DNA from: Kiloniellaceae bacterium
Lineage (GTDB): Bacteria > Pseudomonadota > Alphaproteobacteria > Kiloniellales > Kiloniellaceae
Length of the DNA: 64,000 nt
Direction: 5' to 3'
NCBI GenBank assembly: GCA_021776195.1
Contig: JAJFGK010000166.1
Span: 38,953-102,952, forward strand
Each line of letters begins with the position of its first letter. Position 1 is the first letter of the stretch. The notes under the pieces were generated by a model, which had not been told where the DNA came from, ran no database searches, and was given only the letters and a program-made list of their open reading frames with translations. The position numbers were made by a program, and so were the translations under genes. Shown one piece after another: positions 16,544 to 25,776 of the stretch.

Positions 16544-17584
16544 ATGAAGGTAGCAAGTGTCGTTACGTCGGTTGCTGTTGCAGCTGGCCTTGTTTTTGGC
16601 GCGTCCGTTGGGGCCTACGCCGAAAGCACTCTCGAAATCGTCAAGAAGCGCGGTCAACTGCGGTGCCAGATCGGCACGCCGTCGGCGGGCTTTTACAACA
16701 TCGATTCCGATGGCGAGTGGTTCGGCAGCGATGTCGACGTCTGTCGCGCGATTGCCGCGGCTGTGCTGGGCGATGCCAATGCGATCGAGTTCCAATCGGT
16801 CAGCACCCAGAACCGTTTCACCGCGATGGCGAACGGCGAGTCGGACGTTCTGTCCCGGACCACCACCTGGACTCTGCTGCGCGACACGCAGTTGGGTCTC
16901 GATTTCACCGCCGTCAATTTCTATGACGGTCAGGGCTTCATGGTTCCCAAGGACAGCGGCATTTCCAGCGCGCTGGAGCTGAAGGGCGCCACGGTTTGCG
17001 TGCTGACCGGCACGACCACCGAGCTGAACCTCGCCGACTACAGCCGGGCCAACTCCCTGGACATGCAGGGCGTGACCTTCGAAGACAACAACGTCCGCAA
17101 CGACACCTATCTGCAGGGCGGTTGCGATGCGATGACCAACGACAAGTCCGGCCTGGCCTCTTCGAAGGCTGAGTTCGCCGATCCGGGCGCCCACGTGATC
17201 CTACCCGAGACGATCTCGAAGGAGCCCCTGGGGCCGGTCGTTCGCCAGAACGACTCCCAGTGGATGGACATCGTCAAGTGGACCGTCTTCGCGCTGGTTG
17301 CGGCCGAAGAGCTCGGTATTGACAGCAGTAACGTCGAAGACCTCCGCGCCAACTCCACGAACGGTGAAGTTCGCCGTATGCTGGGCGTCGAGGGCAACCT
17401 GCACGAGGGCCTCGGCCTCGACAAAGACTGGGCCTACAACGCCATCAAGCAGGTCGGCAACTTCGGTGAGATCTACGAGCGGACCATGGGCGACGGCGCG
17501 ACGGCGATCGGTATTTCCCGCGCTGGCTCCCCGAATGCCCTCTGGACCAACGGCGGCCTGATGTACGCACCGCCTTTCCGGTAA
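16544..17584 (+). CDS. aapJ: General L-amino acid ABC transporter, substrate-binding protein
   Basis: The periplasmic receptor of the Aap transporter, 346 aa, with a signal peptide (cleavage near GAYAES). The mature start TLEIVKKRGQLRCQI is the AapJ signature, followed by SAGFYNIDSDGEWFGSDVDVCRAIA of the SBP_bac_3 fold. WTLLRDTQLGLDF and NDKSGLASSKAEF are also typical. It binds a broad range of L-amino acids. It is first in the aapJQMP operon. A strong hairpin follows it, which would let the receptor be made in excess over the membrane parts. Confidence 0.96.
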   Translation: MKVASVVTSVAVAAGLVFGASVGAYAESTLEIVKKRGQLRCQIGTPSAGFYNIDSDGEWFGSDVDVCRAIAAAVLGDANAIEFQSVSTQNRFTAMANGESDVLSRTTTWTLLRDTQLGLDFTAVNFYDGQGFMVPKDSGISSALELKGATVCVLTGTTTELNLADYSRANSLDMQGVTFEDNNVRNDTYLQGGCDAMTNDKSGLASSKAEFADPGAHVILPETISKEPLGPVVRQNDSQWMDIVKWTVFALVAAEELGIDSSNVEDLRANSTNGEVRRMLGVEGNLHEGLGLDKDWAYNAIKQVGNFGEIYERTMGDGATAIGISRAGSPNALWTNGGLMYAPPFR

Positions 17585-17597
17585 GAGTTTGATGCGA

Positions 17598-17632
17598 ATG
17601 GCGCCCGGTCTCCTTATGGAACCGGGCGCCAT
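17598..17632 (+). terminator. Perfect 12-bp hairpin between aapJ and aapQ
   Basis: ATGGCGCCCGGT (17598-17609) pairs perfectly with ACCGGGCGCCAT (17621-17632) over an 11-nt loop. No strong U-run follows, so it probably acts as a partial terminator and mRNA stabiliser that raises aapJ expression relative to aapQMP, as is common after binding-protein genes. Confidence 0.75.
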
Positions 17633-17679
17633 AGTTCTCCGGTTTCACGCGGAGACCGAATCGAGCTTCGGGGATCAAA

Positions 17680-18879
17680 ATGGCCACATCAGAAAATGTC
17701 ACACCAGCGTCTGATTCAGGCGGTGGGCTGGCGATACTGTACGATGAACGCGTTCGGAACGTCTTTTACCAGTTGATCACCTTTGGCGTTGTCGCCTGGG
17801 CATCCTGGTACCTGGTCACCAACACCAGCGAGAACCTTGCCGCGCGCGGCATGAATTCCGGCTTCGGTTTCATCAACGCCACAGCCGGTTTCGACACCGA
17901 TTTCAAACTCATATCCTACGAGGCAGGCGACACCTACGGTCGCATCTACATCGTCGGCATCCTCAACACCCTCTTCGTCTCCGTGATCTCGATCGTTTTC
18001 GCGACGACGCTTGGTTTCTTCATGGGTGTCATGCGCTTGTCGCCCAACTGGCTGATATCGCGCCTGTCGGCGGTTTACGTCGAAGTGCTGCGCAACACGC
18101 CCCTGCTGCTGCAGATCGTCTTTTGGTATCTCGGTGTGTTCGCGCTCCTGCCGCGACCCAACAAAAGCATGGAAGTCGCGCAGACGGTCTTTCTGAACAA
18201 TCGCGGGCTCTATATGCCGACACCCCAGTTCGGCGAGCTCTTTTGGATTACCGCGGTGGCCATGGTCCTGGCCCTGGTCGGCGCCATCGGGGTCGCGCGT
18301 TGGGCCAAGCGCCGGCAAGCCCTGACCGGCCAGCAGTTTCCCACGCTCTGGGTCGTGCTCGGCATTCTCATCATTTTGCCGGGACTGGCTTACCTCTTGA
18401 CGGGATCCCCGCTGACCTGGGACGTGCCGGCAAAGGAAGGCTTCAACTTCGTCGGCGGCTCGCGGCTGCCCCCGGCTTTCCTAGCGTTGCTCTTTTCGCT
18501 CGGTATCTATCACTCCTGCTACATGGCGGAGTCGGTCCGAGCCGGCATTCAGTCCGTCAACAAGGGACAGACCGAGGCTTCCTCTTCGCTAGGACTGACC
18601 CGCGGCAAGACGCTGCGGTTGGTGATTATTCCACAAGCCATGCGCGCCATCGTGCCGCCGATGATATCGCTGTGGATGAATGTCGTGAAGAACTCGTCGC
18701 TCGCGGTCGCGATCGGCTATCCCGACATTGTCTCGCTGTTCATGCAGACGTCGCTCAATCAGTCGGGCTACGCCATCGAAATCGTGGCCATGACCATGGC
18801 ATTCTATATGTCCGTCAGCCTGACGATTTCCTTCCTGCTGAATATCTACAACCGAGCTGTTCAGCTCAAGGAGCGCTGA
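17680..18879 (+). CDS. aapQ: General L-amino acid ABC transporter, permease
   Basis: A 399-aa inner-membrane permease of the His/Glu/Gln/Arg/opine family. The large insert (about residues 155-260) between the helices is typical of AapQ compared with ordinary 220-aa permeases. EVLRNTPLLLQIVFWY and, near the end, the ABC-contact loop EASSSLGLTRGKTLRLVIIP are visible. It pairs with AapM as a heterodimeric pore. The next ATG is 1 bp after its stop. Confidence 0.95.
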   Translation: MATSENVTPASDSGGGLAILYDERVRNVFYQLITFGVVAWASWYLVTNTSENLAARGMNSGFGFINATAGFDTDFKLISYEAGDTYGRIYIVGILNTLFVSVISIVFATTLGFFMGVMRLSPNWLISRLSAVYVEVLRNTPLLLQIVFWYLGVFALLPRPNKSMEVAQTVFLNNRGLYMPTPQFGELFWITAVAMVLALVGAIGVARWAKRRQALTGQQFPTLWVVLGILIILPGLAYLLTGSPLTWDVPAKEGFNFVGGSRLPPAFLALLFSLGIYHSCYMAESVRAGIQSVNKGQTEASSSLGLTRGKTLRLVIIPQAMRAIVPPMISLWMNVVKNSSLAVAIGYPDIVSLFMQTSLNQSGYAIEIVAMTMAFYMSVSLTISFLLNIYNRAVQLKER

Positions 18880-18880
18880 G

Positions 18881-20215
18881 ATGGCGAGCACAGACATGCA
18901 AGACCCGAAGTCCAAGACGAGGGCGGCTCCCAAGTTGACTATCGGCGCGATTCAATGGCTGCGCGAGAACCTCTTTTCGTCGTGGGTCAACACCATACTC
19001 ACCGTCCTGGCCGCCCTGATCATCTACAAGGTCACGGTCGCGCTGGTGGATTGGGCCTTTATTGGCGGTATCTGGGAGGCCGAGAACCGACGCGAGTGCC
19101 TGGACCGGAACCCGAACGGGGCCTGTTGGGCCGGGGTGATAATCTGGTTCAACAACATCATCTATGGCCGCTACACCTTCGAAGAACAGTGGCGTATCAA
19201 TCTGTCCTTTGTCATTCTGGTGCTCTGGCTGGCGCCGCTCTGGATGCCGAATATCAAGGGTAAGATGATGCTCGCCGCCAGTGCGGTCTTCCTCTATCCC
19301 TTCCTCTCTGGCTATCTCTTCGCCGGCGGTGAGCGCAGCTTCTTCATGCACCTCATGGTCTCGGCGGCGGCCGCCTGCTTTATCTTCAACTGCCTGCACG
19401 TCGCGGTCTCCTTGGCCAGCGGTGGCCAGTCCCTTGCCGGCAAACTCTTCACCCTCGGGCCGCTGCAACAGCTGAAGGACAAGGGGCAACGCAACGCCCT
19501 GATCGTCCTGGCCATTGGGTCCGTGGCCGTGGCGTATCTTGCTCTGTTGAGCTGGCAGGTCGAGGTCGTGCCCTGGACCAAGTGGGGCGGGCTCTTCCTG
19601 ACCCTGGTGATTTCCGGAATCGGTATCACCACCGCGCTGCCCGGTGGCATCGTCCTGGCTTTGGGGCGACGCTCGCAAATGCCGGTGATCCGGATTATCT
19701 CGATGACCTTTATCGAGCTCTTCCGTTCGGTCCCGCTGATCACGATCCTCTTCATGGCGACAACGATGTTTCCGTTGTTCCTGCCCGAGGGGGTGGTCTT
19801 CAACAAGCTGGCGCAGGTGATCGTGGCGGTCTGTCTGTTCAGTGCCTGCTACATGGCCGAGACGGTTCGTGGCGGTCTCCAGGCGATTCCCAAGGGCCAG
19901 TACGAGGCGGCCTATGCCATGGGGCTCAACTACTGGGGCATGATGGGGCTGATCGTGATGCCCCAGGCCCTGAAGTACATGATCCCCAACATCGTCGGCA
20001 GCTTCATCGGCCTGCTGAAGGACACCACCCTGGTTTCCATCATCGGCCTCTTCGATCTCTTGAACATGCTGAAGTCGGTCAGTCGTGACGTGCCCTGGCG
20101 CGGCCTCCACAAGGAGCCGCTGATGCTGGGCGCCGTTATCTTCTTCGTCATCTGCTACGCGATGTCGAGGTACAGCCGGCATCTGGAAAACAAACTCGAC
20201 AGCAGCCACCGCTGA
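18881..20215 (+). CDS. aapM: General L-amino acid ABC transporter, permease
   Basis: A 444-aa permease with about eight helices. The N-terminal half has extra membrane segments. The C-terminal half is a classic transport domain with TFIELFRSVPLITILFMAT and the ATPase-contact motif EAAYAMGLNYWGMMGLIVMP. It forms the pore with AapQ. Start ATG 18881 is 1 bp after the aapQ stop, so expression is coupled. Confidence 0.95.
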   Translation: MASTDMQDPKSKTRAAPKLTIGAIQWLRENLFSSWVNTILTVLAALIIYKVTVALVDWAFIGGIWEAENRRECLDRNPNGACWAGVIIWFNNIIYGRYTFEEQWRINLSFVILVLWLAPLWMPNIKGKMMLAASAVFLYPFLSGYLFAGGERSFFMHLMVSAAAACFIFNCLHVAVSLASGGQSLAGKLFTLGPLQQLKDKGQRNALIVLAIGSVAVAYLALLSWQVEVVPWTKWGGLFLTLVISGIGITTALPGGIVLALGRRSQMPVIRIISMTFIELFRSVPLITILFMATTMFPLFLPEGVVFNKLAQVIVAVCLFSACYMAETVRGGLQAIPKGQYEAAYAMGLNYWGMMGLIVMPQALKYMIPNIVGSFIGLLKDTTLVSIIGLFDLLNMLKSVSRDVPWRGLHKEPLMLGAVIFFVICYAMSRYSRHLENKLDSSHR

Positions 20216-20236
20216 TCGGACAGGGAGAAAAACACC

Positions 20237-21028
20237 ATGGCATCCGTTGAAACTGCCAGAGACGCCGAATCGCTTGCCTCTGCGGCCGGCAGCGACGTCA
20301 TCATTCACATGAACGGCGTGAACAAGTGGTTTGGCGACTTTCACGTCCTCAAGGACATCAATCTCTCGGTCCACTCGCAAGAGCGCATCGTGATCTGCGG
20401 GCCCTCGGGCTCCGGCAAGTCGACCTTGATCCGCTGCATCAACCGGCTGGAGGAACACCAGGAGGGCGATATCATCGTCGACGGCGTGACGATGGACAAG
20501 AACCTGAAGAACATCGACCGCATTCGCAGTGAAGTCGGCATGGTCTTTCAGTCCTTCAATCTCTTTCCTCACCTGACGGTGCTGCAGAACTGCACCCTGG
20601 CGCCGATCTGGGTGCGCAAGATGCCCAAGTCCGAGGCCGAAGAAATCGGCATGCAGTATCTCGAGCGCGTGCGCATTCCCGAGCAGGCCGACAAGTACCC
20701 GGGCCAGTTGTCCGGCGGTCAGCAGCAGCGCGTCGCCATCGCCCGCGCGCTCTGCATGAGCCCGCGCATCATGCTGTTCGACGAGCCGACCTCGGCGCTC
20801 GATCCGGAAATGATCTCGGAGGTGTTGGATACCATGGTCCAACTGGCCGAATCCGGCATGACCATGCTCTGCGTGACCCACGAGATGGGCTTCGCCAAGA
20901 AGATCGCCGACCGGGTCATCTTCATGGATGGCGGCGAGATCATCGAGCAGAACACGCCGCACGAGTTCTTCGAGAACCCGCAGTCGGATCGCACCAAGCT
21001 GTTCTTGAGCCAGATCCTGGCGCACTGA
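20237..21028 (+). CDS. aapP: General L-amino acid ABC transporter, ATPase
   Basis: A 263-aa cytoplasmic ATPase. Walker A is GPSGSGKST, the signature is [15 protein letters not shown], Walker B is [13 protein letters not shown] and the H-loop is VTHEMGFA. It drives uptake through AapQM. It ends the operon, 24 bp before a strong terminator. Confidence 0.97.
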   Translation: MASVETARDAESLASAAGSDVIIHMNGVNKWFGDFHVLKDINLSVHSQERIVICGPSGSGKSTLIRCINRLEEHQEGDIIVDGVTMDKNLKNIDRIRSEVGMVFQSFNLFPHLTVLQNCTLAPIWVRKMPKSEAEEIGMQYLERVRIPEQADKYPGQLSGGQQQRVAIARALCMSPRIMLFDEPTSALDPEMISEVLDTMVQLAESGMTMLCVTHEMGFAKKIADRVIFMDGGEIIEQNTPHEFFENPQSDRTKLFLSQILAH

Positions 21029-21051
21029 CCATTTGAGAGTTGCGAAACACG

Positions 21052-21085
21052 GGCGCCGCTCCCTCTTGGGGGGCGGCGCCTTTTC
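21052..21085 (+). terminator. Rho-independent terminator of aapJQMP
   Basis: GGCGCCGC (21052-21059) pairs with GCGGCGCC (21073-21080) and is followed by TTTTC. It lies 24 bp after the aapP stop. Confidence 0.85.
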
Positions 21086-21118
21086 AATTCCTGGACCTCT
21101 TTTACTCCTGGACCTCTC

Positions 21119-21937
21119 TTACTCCTGGGCCGCGTAGGCCCGGGCGATCTCCTCGCAGGTCGCATACCAGACACCCTCGAAACCGCGGGTGAAGGCGATG
21201 AATTCCCGCAGTGTCGCCAGACGCATGGGACGCCCGGTCACCTGCGGGTGCATGACCAGGGTGATGGCCGCGCCGCGAACGTAGAGCTCGCGGAACTCGT
21301 CCTGCCAGATCGACAGCACATGGTCCTTGGGAAAGAGCGGCCGCGGCCGGGCCAGGCTCGAAGCGCCGAAGGCCCAGTCGTCCAGGGTCGGCTGCTCCGG
21401 AATCTCGATCGGTCCCGGCCGGCCGTCGGCCAGGATGTGGCGGTAGGGGTGATCGTCGTCCTTGAAGCAACTGTTGTAGAGAAACCCGCGTTCGCTCAGC
21501 AGGCGCAGCGACAGCTCGGACGATACGCCGTCCGGCGGGCGATAGCCGAGCGGCCGGCGGCCGACGGTGCGCTCCAGGGCCTCGAGACCGCGGTCCAACT
21601 CGTCGCGCACCATCTCCGGGTCGCGCGGGTCCGGCGCGTCGTGGGTATAGCCGTGGTGACCGATTTCGTGGCCCGCGGCGGCGATGGCCTCGACCTTGTC
21701 CCGGTGATTGTCGGCGGTCCAGCCGGGCACGAAGAAGGTCGCCGTGATCTGCTCCGCCGCCAGCAGCTCCAAGATCCGCGGCACCCCGACCTTGGCGCCG
21801 TAGAGGCCCAGGGACAGGACCGCCGGCAGGTCCTTGTGACGGGGATCGTTGGCCAACCAAAGTGATTCGGCGTCGAAGTCGAAGCTCAGAGCCAGGGCGC
21901 AGCGCGCGCCGCCCGGCCAGGAAATCGGTCCGGTCAT
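21119..21937 (-). CDS. Polysaccharide deacetylase family protein
   Basis: A 272-aa NodB-homology (CE4) enzyme removing acetyl or formyl groups from sugars, or hydrolysing ureide-type compounds (allantoinase PuuE relatives). Motifs: SFDFDAES (metal and catalytic Asp), HEIGHHGYTHD (metal His residues), GYRPPDG (the strand with Arg) and a late LVMHPQVTG. There is no signal peptide, so the enzyme is cytoplasmic and closer to the PuuE/allantoinase-like branch than to secreted chitin deacetylases. It overlaps the upstream GNAT gene by 4 bp. It is last in the cysK-led operon. Confidence 0.85.
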   Translation of the reverse strand: MTGPISWPGGARCALALSFDFDAESLWLANDPRHKDLPAVLSLGLYGAKVGVPRILELLAAEQITATFFVPGWTADNHRDKVEAIAAAGHEIGHHGYTHDAPDPRDPEMVRDELDRGLEALERTVGRRPLGYRPPDGVSSELSLRLLSERGFLYNSCFKDDDHPYRHILADGRPGPIEIPEQPTLDDWAFGASSLARPRPLFPKDHVLSIWQDEFRELYVRGAAITLVMHPQVTGRPMRLATLREFIAFTRGFEGVWYATCEEIARAYAAQE

Positions 21938-22947
21938 GGCATGATGATTCCGCTTCGACGTGGATCGATAAAGGTGACGTCTTTCTGGCCGACCGGATGA
22001 AAGCCCCAACGCTGGTAGAGGGCCAGGGCGCGCGGATGGTCCAGCGAGTTGGTGTTCACGGTCAGGGTGCGGGGCTCGTGGCTCCAGGCGATGTCGATGA
22101 CCGAGCTGAGGAGGTAAGCGCCCAGTCCCTGTCCGACGAACTCGGGCAGCAATCCCATGAAATCGAGATTGATGTCGGGGGCAGGCCGGCGGTCCAGCTC
22201 GCCAAAACCGGCGGGCACGCCATCGATGTAGAGCACATAAATTTCGGTTTGCGGATCCTGGATAATGGCCCGCAGGGCCTCGTCCTCGAGGACCCGCCGC
22301 TCCCACCAGAGCCAGGGCCCGCCAACGGTGTCATAGAGGTAGCGATAGAAGGCGACATTGGGCTTTGTGGCGCGCATCAGGGCGACCTGATGCCCCCGCG
22401 GCAATGGGCTCCGGCCCCCCGCCGGGCGCTCTGTCATCTCGAGGAAGGTGATCGTCACGGGCAGGCGGCCGTCGTCGTTTCCTGGGACCGGGGGGCTTTG
22501 CCGCTCGGTCAGCCAGCGCTGCATGATCCAGCAGGAATTGCGGTGATACCCCAGGCAGGCGTAAAAATTCGTCGCCGCCAGATTGCTTTCACGCACCATG
22601 AGCTGGATTTTGGGAACCTTGCGCTTGGTGAGCCAGGCTTCGGCCTCCTGCATCAGGGCCCGTCCCAGACCCCGGCCGCGGTGACTATCGGCGACGGCCA
22701 GAAAGTAGACCCAGCCGCGATGGCCGTCCTGCCCGACCATGACCGAACCGACCAGGACGCCGCCGGCCTCGGCGATCAGCAGGGTCGCGTCCTGCGCCGA
22801 GAGGCAAAGGTCGATGTCGGCCTCGGGATCGTTCCAAGGGGTGGTGAGTTTGCAGGCCCGCCACAGCGCGATGAGCGGCGCCCGGTCGGCCTCGTCAAAG
22901 TCGCGCAGCCGCCAGTCCCGCGCCTTGGTTCGCCCCGGTTCATCCAT
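21934..22947 (-). CDS. Double GNAT-domain N-acetyltransferase
   Basis: A 337-aa fusion of two GNAT acetyltransferase domains. Domain 1 (about 10-160) has the acetyl-CoA loop DSHRGRGLGRALMQEAE and resembles the YpeA/RimI type. Domain 2 (about 190-337) has VGQGLGAYLLSSVID and ALALYQRWGF. The linker is rich in Pro and Arg. Substrate unknown. ATG 22947 was chosen: an upstream in-frame start (23049) would overlap sseA by 110 bp, whereas this one overlaps by 8 bp. It sits between sseA and the deacetylase. Confidence 0.8.
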   Translation of the reverse strand: MDEPGRTKARDWRLRDFDEADRAPLIALWRACKLTTPWNDPEADIDLCLSAQDATLLIAEAGGVLVGSVMVGQDGHRGWVYFLAVADSHRGRGLGRALMQEAEAWLTKRKVPKIQLMVRESNLAATNFYACLGYHRNSCWIMQRWLTERQSPPVPGNDDGRLPVTITFLEMTERPAGGRSPLPRGHQVALMRATKPNVAFYRYLYDTVGGPWLWWERRVLEDEALRAIIQDPQTEIYVLYIDGVPAGFGELDRRPAPDINLDFMGLLPEFVGQGLGAYLLSSVIDIAWSHEPRTLTVNTNSLDHPRALALYQRWGFHPVGQKDVTFIDPRRSGIIMP

Positions 22948-23836
22948 CGCTGGCTGTTGCGCGGTCTTGCGGGCCCGCGGGTCCCGCGACCACCGGGTGG
23001 GGGCCGGGCAGTCCCCATTCGGACCAGGAGCCATCATAGACCGCGACATCGCGGTGGCCGAGCAGATGCAGCCCCAGGCTCAAGATCGCCGCGGTGACAC
23101 CGGACCCGCAGGTCGTCACCACCGGCCGCCGGAGATCGAGTCCGCATGCCTCGAAGCGTTGGCGCAGGACCTCGCGCGGCAACAGTGTCTGGTCTTCGGG
23201 ATCGATCAAGTTGCCATAGGCCAGATTGAGGCTGTCGGGGATGTGGCCGCTGCGCAGTCCTTCGCGCAGTTCCGGCTGGGTACCCTCGAAGCGGCCTTGG
23301 GCGCGGGCGTCGAGGACCTGTTCGCGGCCGGTTCTCAGATTGCTTTCGATCTGCTCTTTCTCGCGCAGCAGCAAGCTTTGGAGGCGGGCGGTGAAATGGC
23401 GCTCGCTCTTCGTCACCGCGCCGTCCTCGGTCGCCCGTCCCTCCGCCATCCACTTGGGCAGGCCGCCGTCCAGAACCGCCACGTCGTTGTGGCCGTAGTA
23501 ACGGAACATCCACCAGGCGCGCGGCGCCGACCAGATCCCGCGCTGGTCGTAGATGACGAAACGCAGGCCGTCGCCGAGCCCGAGCTTGCGAACCTTCGAG
23601 GAGAATTTCTGCGGCGAAGGGACCATATGCGGCAGGTCGCTGTCGCTCTCGGCGATGTCGTCGATATCGAAAAAGACCGCGCCGGGGATGTGATGCTGCT
23701 CGAACTCGTGGCGGGGATCCAGGCCCTCGTTGGGCAGATAATAGCTGGCGTCGACCACGCGCAGATCCGGCGCCGCCAGATTATCGGCCAGCCATTGGGT
23801 CGAGACCAAGGGTGTGGTGGCAAAATCATCGCTCAT
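22940..23836 (-). CDS. sseA: 3-mercaptopyruvate sulfurtransferase
   Basis: A 298-aa two-domain rhodanese. It transfers sulfur from 3-mercaptopyruvate to thiols or cyanide. The catalytic loop is CGSGVTA (TTCGSGVTAAI), characteristic of mercaptopyruvate rather than thiosulfate sulfurtransferases. Domain 1 has DASYYLPNEG and HHIPGAVFFDIDD. There is no signal peptide. It lies 33 bp after alaX and overlaps the GNAT start by 8 bp, so it fits the sulfur/cysteine theme of the operon. Confidence 0.95.
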   Translation of the reverse strand: MSDDFATTPLVSTQWLADNLAAPDLRVVDASYYLPNEGLDPRHEFEQHHIPGAVFFDIDDIAESDSDLPHMVPSPQKFSSKVRKLGLGDGLRFVIYDQRGIWSAPRAWWMFRYYGHNDVAVLDGGLPKWMAEGRATEDGAVTKSERHFTARLQSLLLREKEQIESNLRTGREQVLDARAQGRFEGTQPELREGLRSGHIPDSLNLAYGNLIDPEDQTLLPREVLRQRFEACGLDLRRPVVTTCGSGVTAAILSLGLHLLGHRDVAVYDGSWSEWGLPGPHPVVAGPAGPQDRATASDG

Positions 23837-23869
23837 GGTGTCATCGGATCCTTCCGTCGCGCGAACCTG

Positions 23870-24580
23870 TCAGGCCTCTGCAAAATGGATGTTGATGCGT
23901 CTGTTCTGGCGCCCCTTGTTCTCGATCTTGCCGACCCGGATCTTGCCGATCTCGCCGGTCCGTCGCACATGCGTGCCGCCGCAGGGCTGCAGGTCGACCC
24001 CGTCGATTTCGAGCAGGCGGACCGAGCCGCTGCCGGAAGGCGGCTTCACCGACATGGTTCGCACCAGATCGGGGCTGGCGGCCAGTTCCTGGTCGCTGAT
24101 CCATCGCGACCCGACCGCGTGGTCCTCGTCGATCAGCCGGTTCAACTCCGCCTCGATGAAAGCCTTGTCGAGCTGGGTGTCGGGCAGATTGAAATCGAGG
24201 CGACTCTTGGCTTCGCCGACCTGACCGCCGGTCACATCGCCTTCGACCACGGCGCAAAGCAGATGCATGCAGGAGTGCATGCGCATCAGCCGATGGCGGC
24301 GCTCCCAATCGATTTCGGCGGTGACGCTTGTCCCAGCGGCAGGAAGGCTGGTTCCTTCGGCGGCAAGATGGACGACGTCCTCGTGATCCGCGCCCTTCCT
24401 GGCCATCAGGATGACAAGCTCGGACCCGTCGGCGAGCCGGAGACGCCCACTGTCGCCGGGCTGTCCGCCGCCTTCCGGGTAGAACACCGTGCGGTCCAGC
24501 CTTATCCCGTCCCCGTCGCTCGAGACCACCGTGGCCTGGCAGCTTTGCGCATAGGCGTCGTCGCGAAAAATCAATTCCAT
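23870..24580 (-). CDS. Alanyl-tRNA editing protein AlaX
   Basis: A 236-aa free-standing AlaRS editing domain that deacylates Ser- or Gly-mischarged tRNA(Ala). Zinc-binding motifs are HSCMHLL (HxxxH) and CGGTHV (CxxxH). FYPEGGGQPGDSG is the glycine-rich motif of the catalytic fold. The length fits AlaX-M. ATG 24580 follows GAGGAG and lies 11 bp after the cysK stop, so it is the second gene of the operon. Confidence 0.92.
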   Translation of the reverse strand: MELIFRDDAYAQSCQATVVSSDGDGIRLDRTVFYPEGGGQPGDSGRLRLADGSELVILMARKGADHEDVVHLAAEGTSLPAAGTSVTAEIDWERRHRLMRMHSCMHLLCAVVEGDVTGGQVGEAKSRLDFNLPDTQLDKAFIEAELNRLIDEDHAVGSRWISDQELAASPDLVRTMSVKPPSGSGSVRLLEIDGVDLQPCGGTHVRRTGEIGKIRVGKIENKGRQNRRINIHFAEA

Positions 24581-24591
24581 CTTTCCGCTCC

Positions 24592-25596
24592 TCAACTGGC
24601 CAGCCAGCGGGGCAGGGGCAAGCCCTTCTCGCGCAGGAAACTGGGATTGAAAGCCTTGCTTTGATAGCGCGACGCACTGTCGCAAAGAACCGTCACAATG
24701 GTGTGTCCCGGTCCCAGATCCTTGGCCAGGCGCAGGGCGCCGGCAACGTTCACGCCGCTGGACGGACCGAGGCTGAGCCCTTCTTCCTCCAACAGGGCGA
24801 ACAGCACGGTCAGGGCCTCGTCGTCGGGAACCTGATAGGGATGGTCGATCTTCAGGTCCTTGATGTTGTCGGTTATGCGCCCCTGGCCGATGCCTTCGGT
24901 AATGGAACTGCCCTCCGCTTTCAGCTCTCCGTGCTTGTAGTAGTTGTAGAGCGCCGCGCCCATGGGATCGGCAAGACCGATGGCGACCTCCGGTTTGCGT
25001 TCGCGCAGAGCCTTGGCGACGCCGGCCAGGGTGCCGCCGGTCCCGACCGCGCAGATGAACCCGTCGAGCTTGCCATCGGTCTGGTCCCAGATTTCGGCCC
25101 CGGTTGTCCGATAGTGGCCCTCGCGATTGGCGATGTTGTCGAACTGGCGGGCCCAATAGGCGCCCTTGGGGTCGCTTTCGTTGAGCTCCTGCGCCAGGCG
25201 GTCGGCGACATGGACGTAGTTGTTCGGATCCCGGTAGGGCACGGCCGGGACTTCGCGCAACTCGGCACCACAGAGGCGCAGGGCATCCTTCTTTTCTTGG
25301 GTCTGGGTTTCGGGAATCACGATCACGCAGCGGTAGCCCCGGGCGCGCCCGACCAGCGCCAGGCCGATCCCGGTGTTGCCGGCGGTGCCCTCCACGATGA
25401 TGCCGCCCGGCTGGATGAGACCCTTTTCCTCCGCGTCCTCGACAATCGCCTTGGCGGCGCGGTCCTTCACCGACCCTCCAGGATTGAGGAATTCCGCCTT
25501 GCCGTAGATTTCACAGCCGGTTTCCTCCGAGGCACGCTTGAGGCGGATCAGCGGCGTGTGACCAATCGTGTCGATGAATCCGGAACGGACGTCCAT
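24592..25596 (-). CDS. cysK: Cysteine synthase A
   Basis: A 334-aa fold-type II PLP enzyme joining O-acetylserine and sulfide to cysteine. The PLP lysine lies in NPGGSVKDRAA and the phosphate loop in EGTAGNTGIGLA. The C-terminus (HTIVTVLCDSASRYQSKAFN) matches CysK. At 334 residues it is slightly long. It is the first gene of the operon cysK-alaX-sseA-GNAT-deacetylase and is divergent from the alpha/beta hydrolase-OsmC fusion. Confidence 0.93.
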   Translation of the reverse strand: MDVRSGFIDTIGHTPLIRLKRASEETGCEIYGKAEFLNPGGSVKDRAAKAIVEDAEEKGLIQPGGIIVEGTAGNTGIGLALVGRARGYRCVIVIPETQTQEKKDALRLCGAELREVPAVPYRDPNNYVHVADRLAQELNESDPKGAYWARQFDNIANREGHYRTTGAEIWDQTDGKLDGFICAVGTGGTLAGVAKALRERKPEVAIGLADPMGAALYNYYKHGELKAEGSSITEGIGQGRITDNIKDLKIDHPYQVPDDEALTVLFALLEEEGLSLGPSSGVNVAGALRLAKDLGPGHTIVTVLCDSASRYQSKAFNPSFLREKGLPLPRWLAS

Positions 25597-25776
25597 GCTG
25601 TGAAAGCTCCCGAGAGGTGAAGACCGCCGATGCCGCGGGTGAGGGCGGTACGGCAGAGCTTAACGGTCGAACCTGCGGGTCATCAAGACCCCTGGCAGGA
25701 TTGCCGGACGGAGAAATCTTGCGGACGAGGTCTATTGCCTATAGTCCCCCCCAATCGCAATCGAAAGGAAATGGCC

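Noticed and set aside
18866..21025. 719-codon frame on the minus strand opposite aapM and aapP
   Set aside because: It is the reverse shadow of the aap genes; its composition is rich in His/Gln/Asp/Arg and it has no family motifs.
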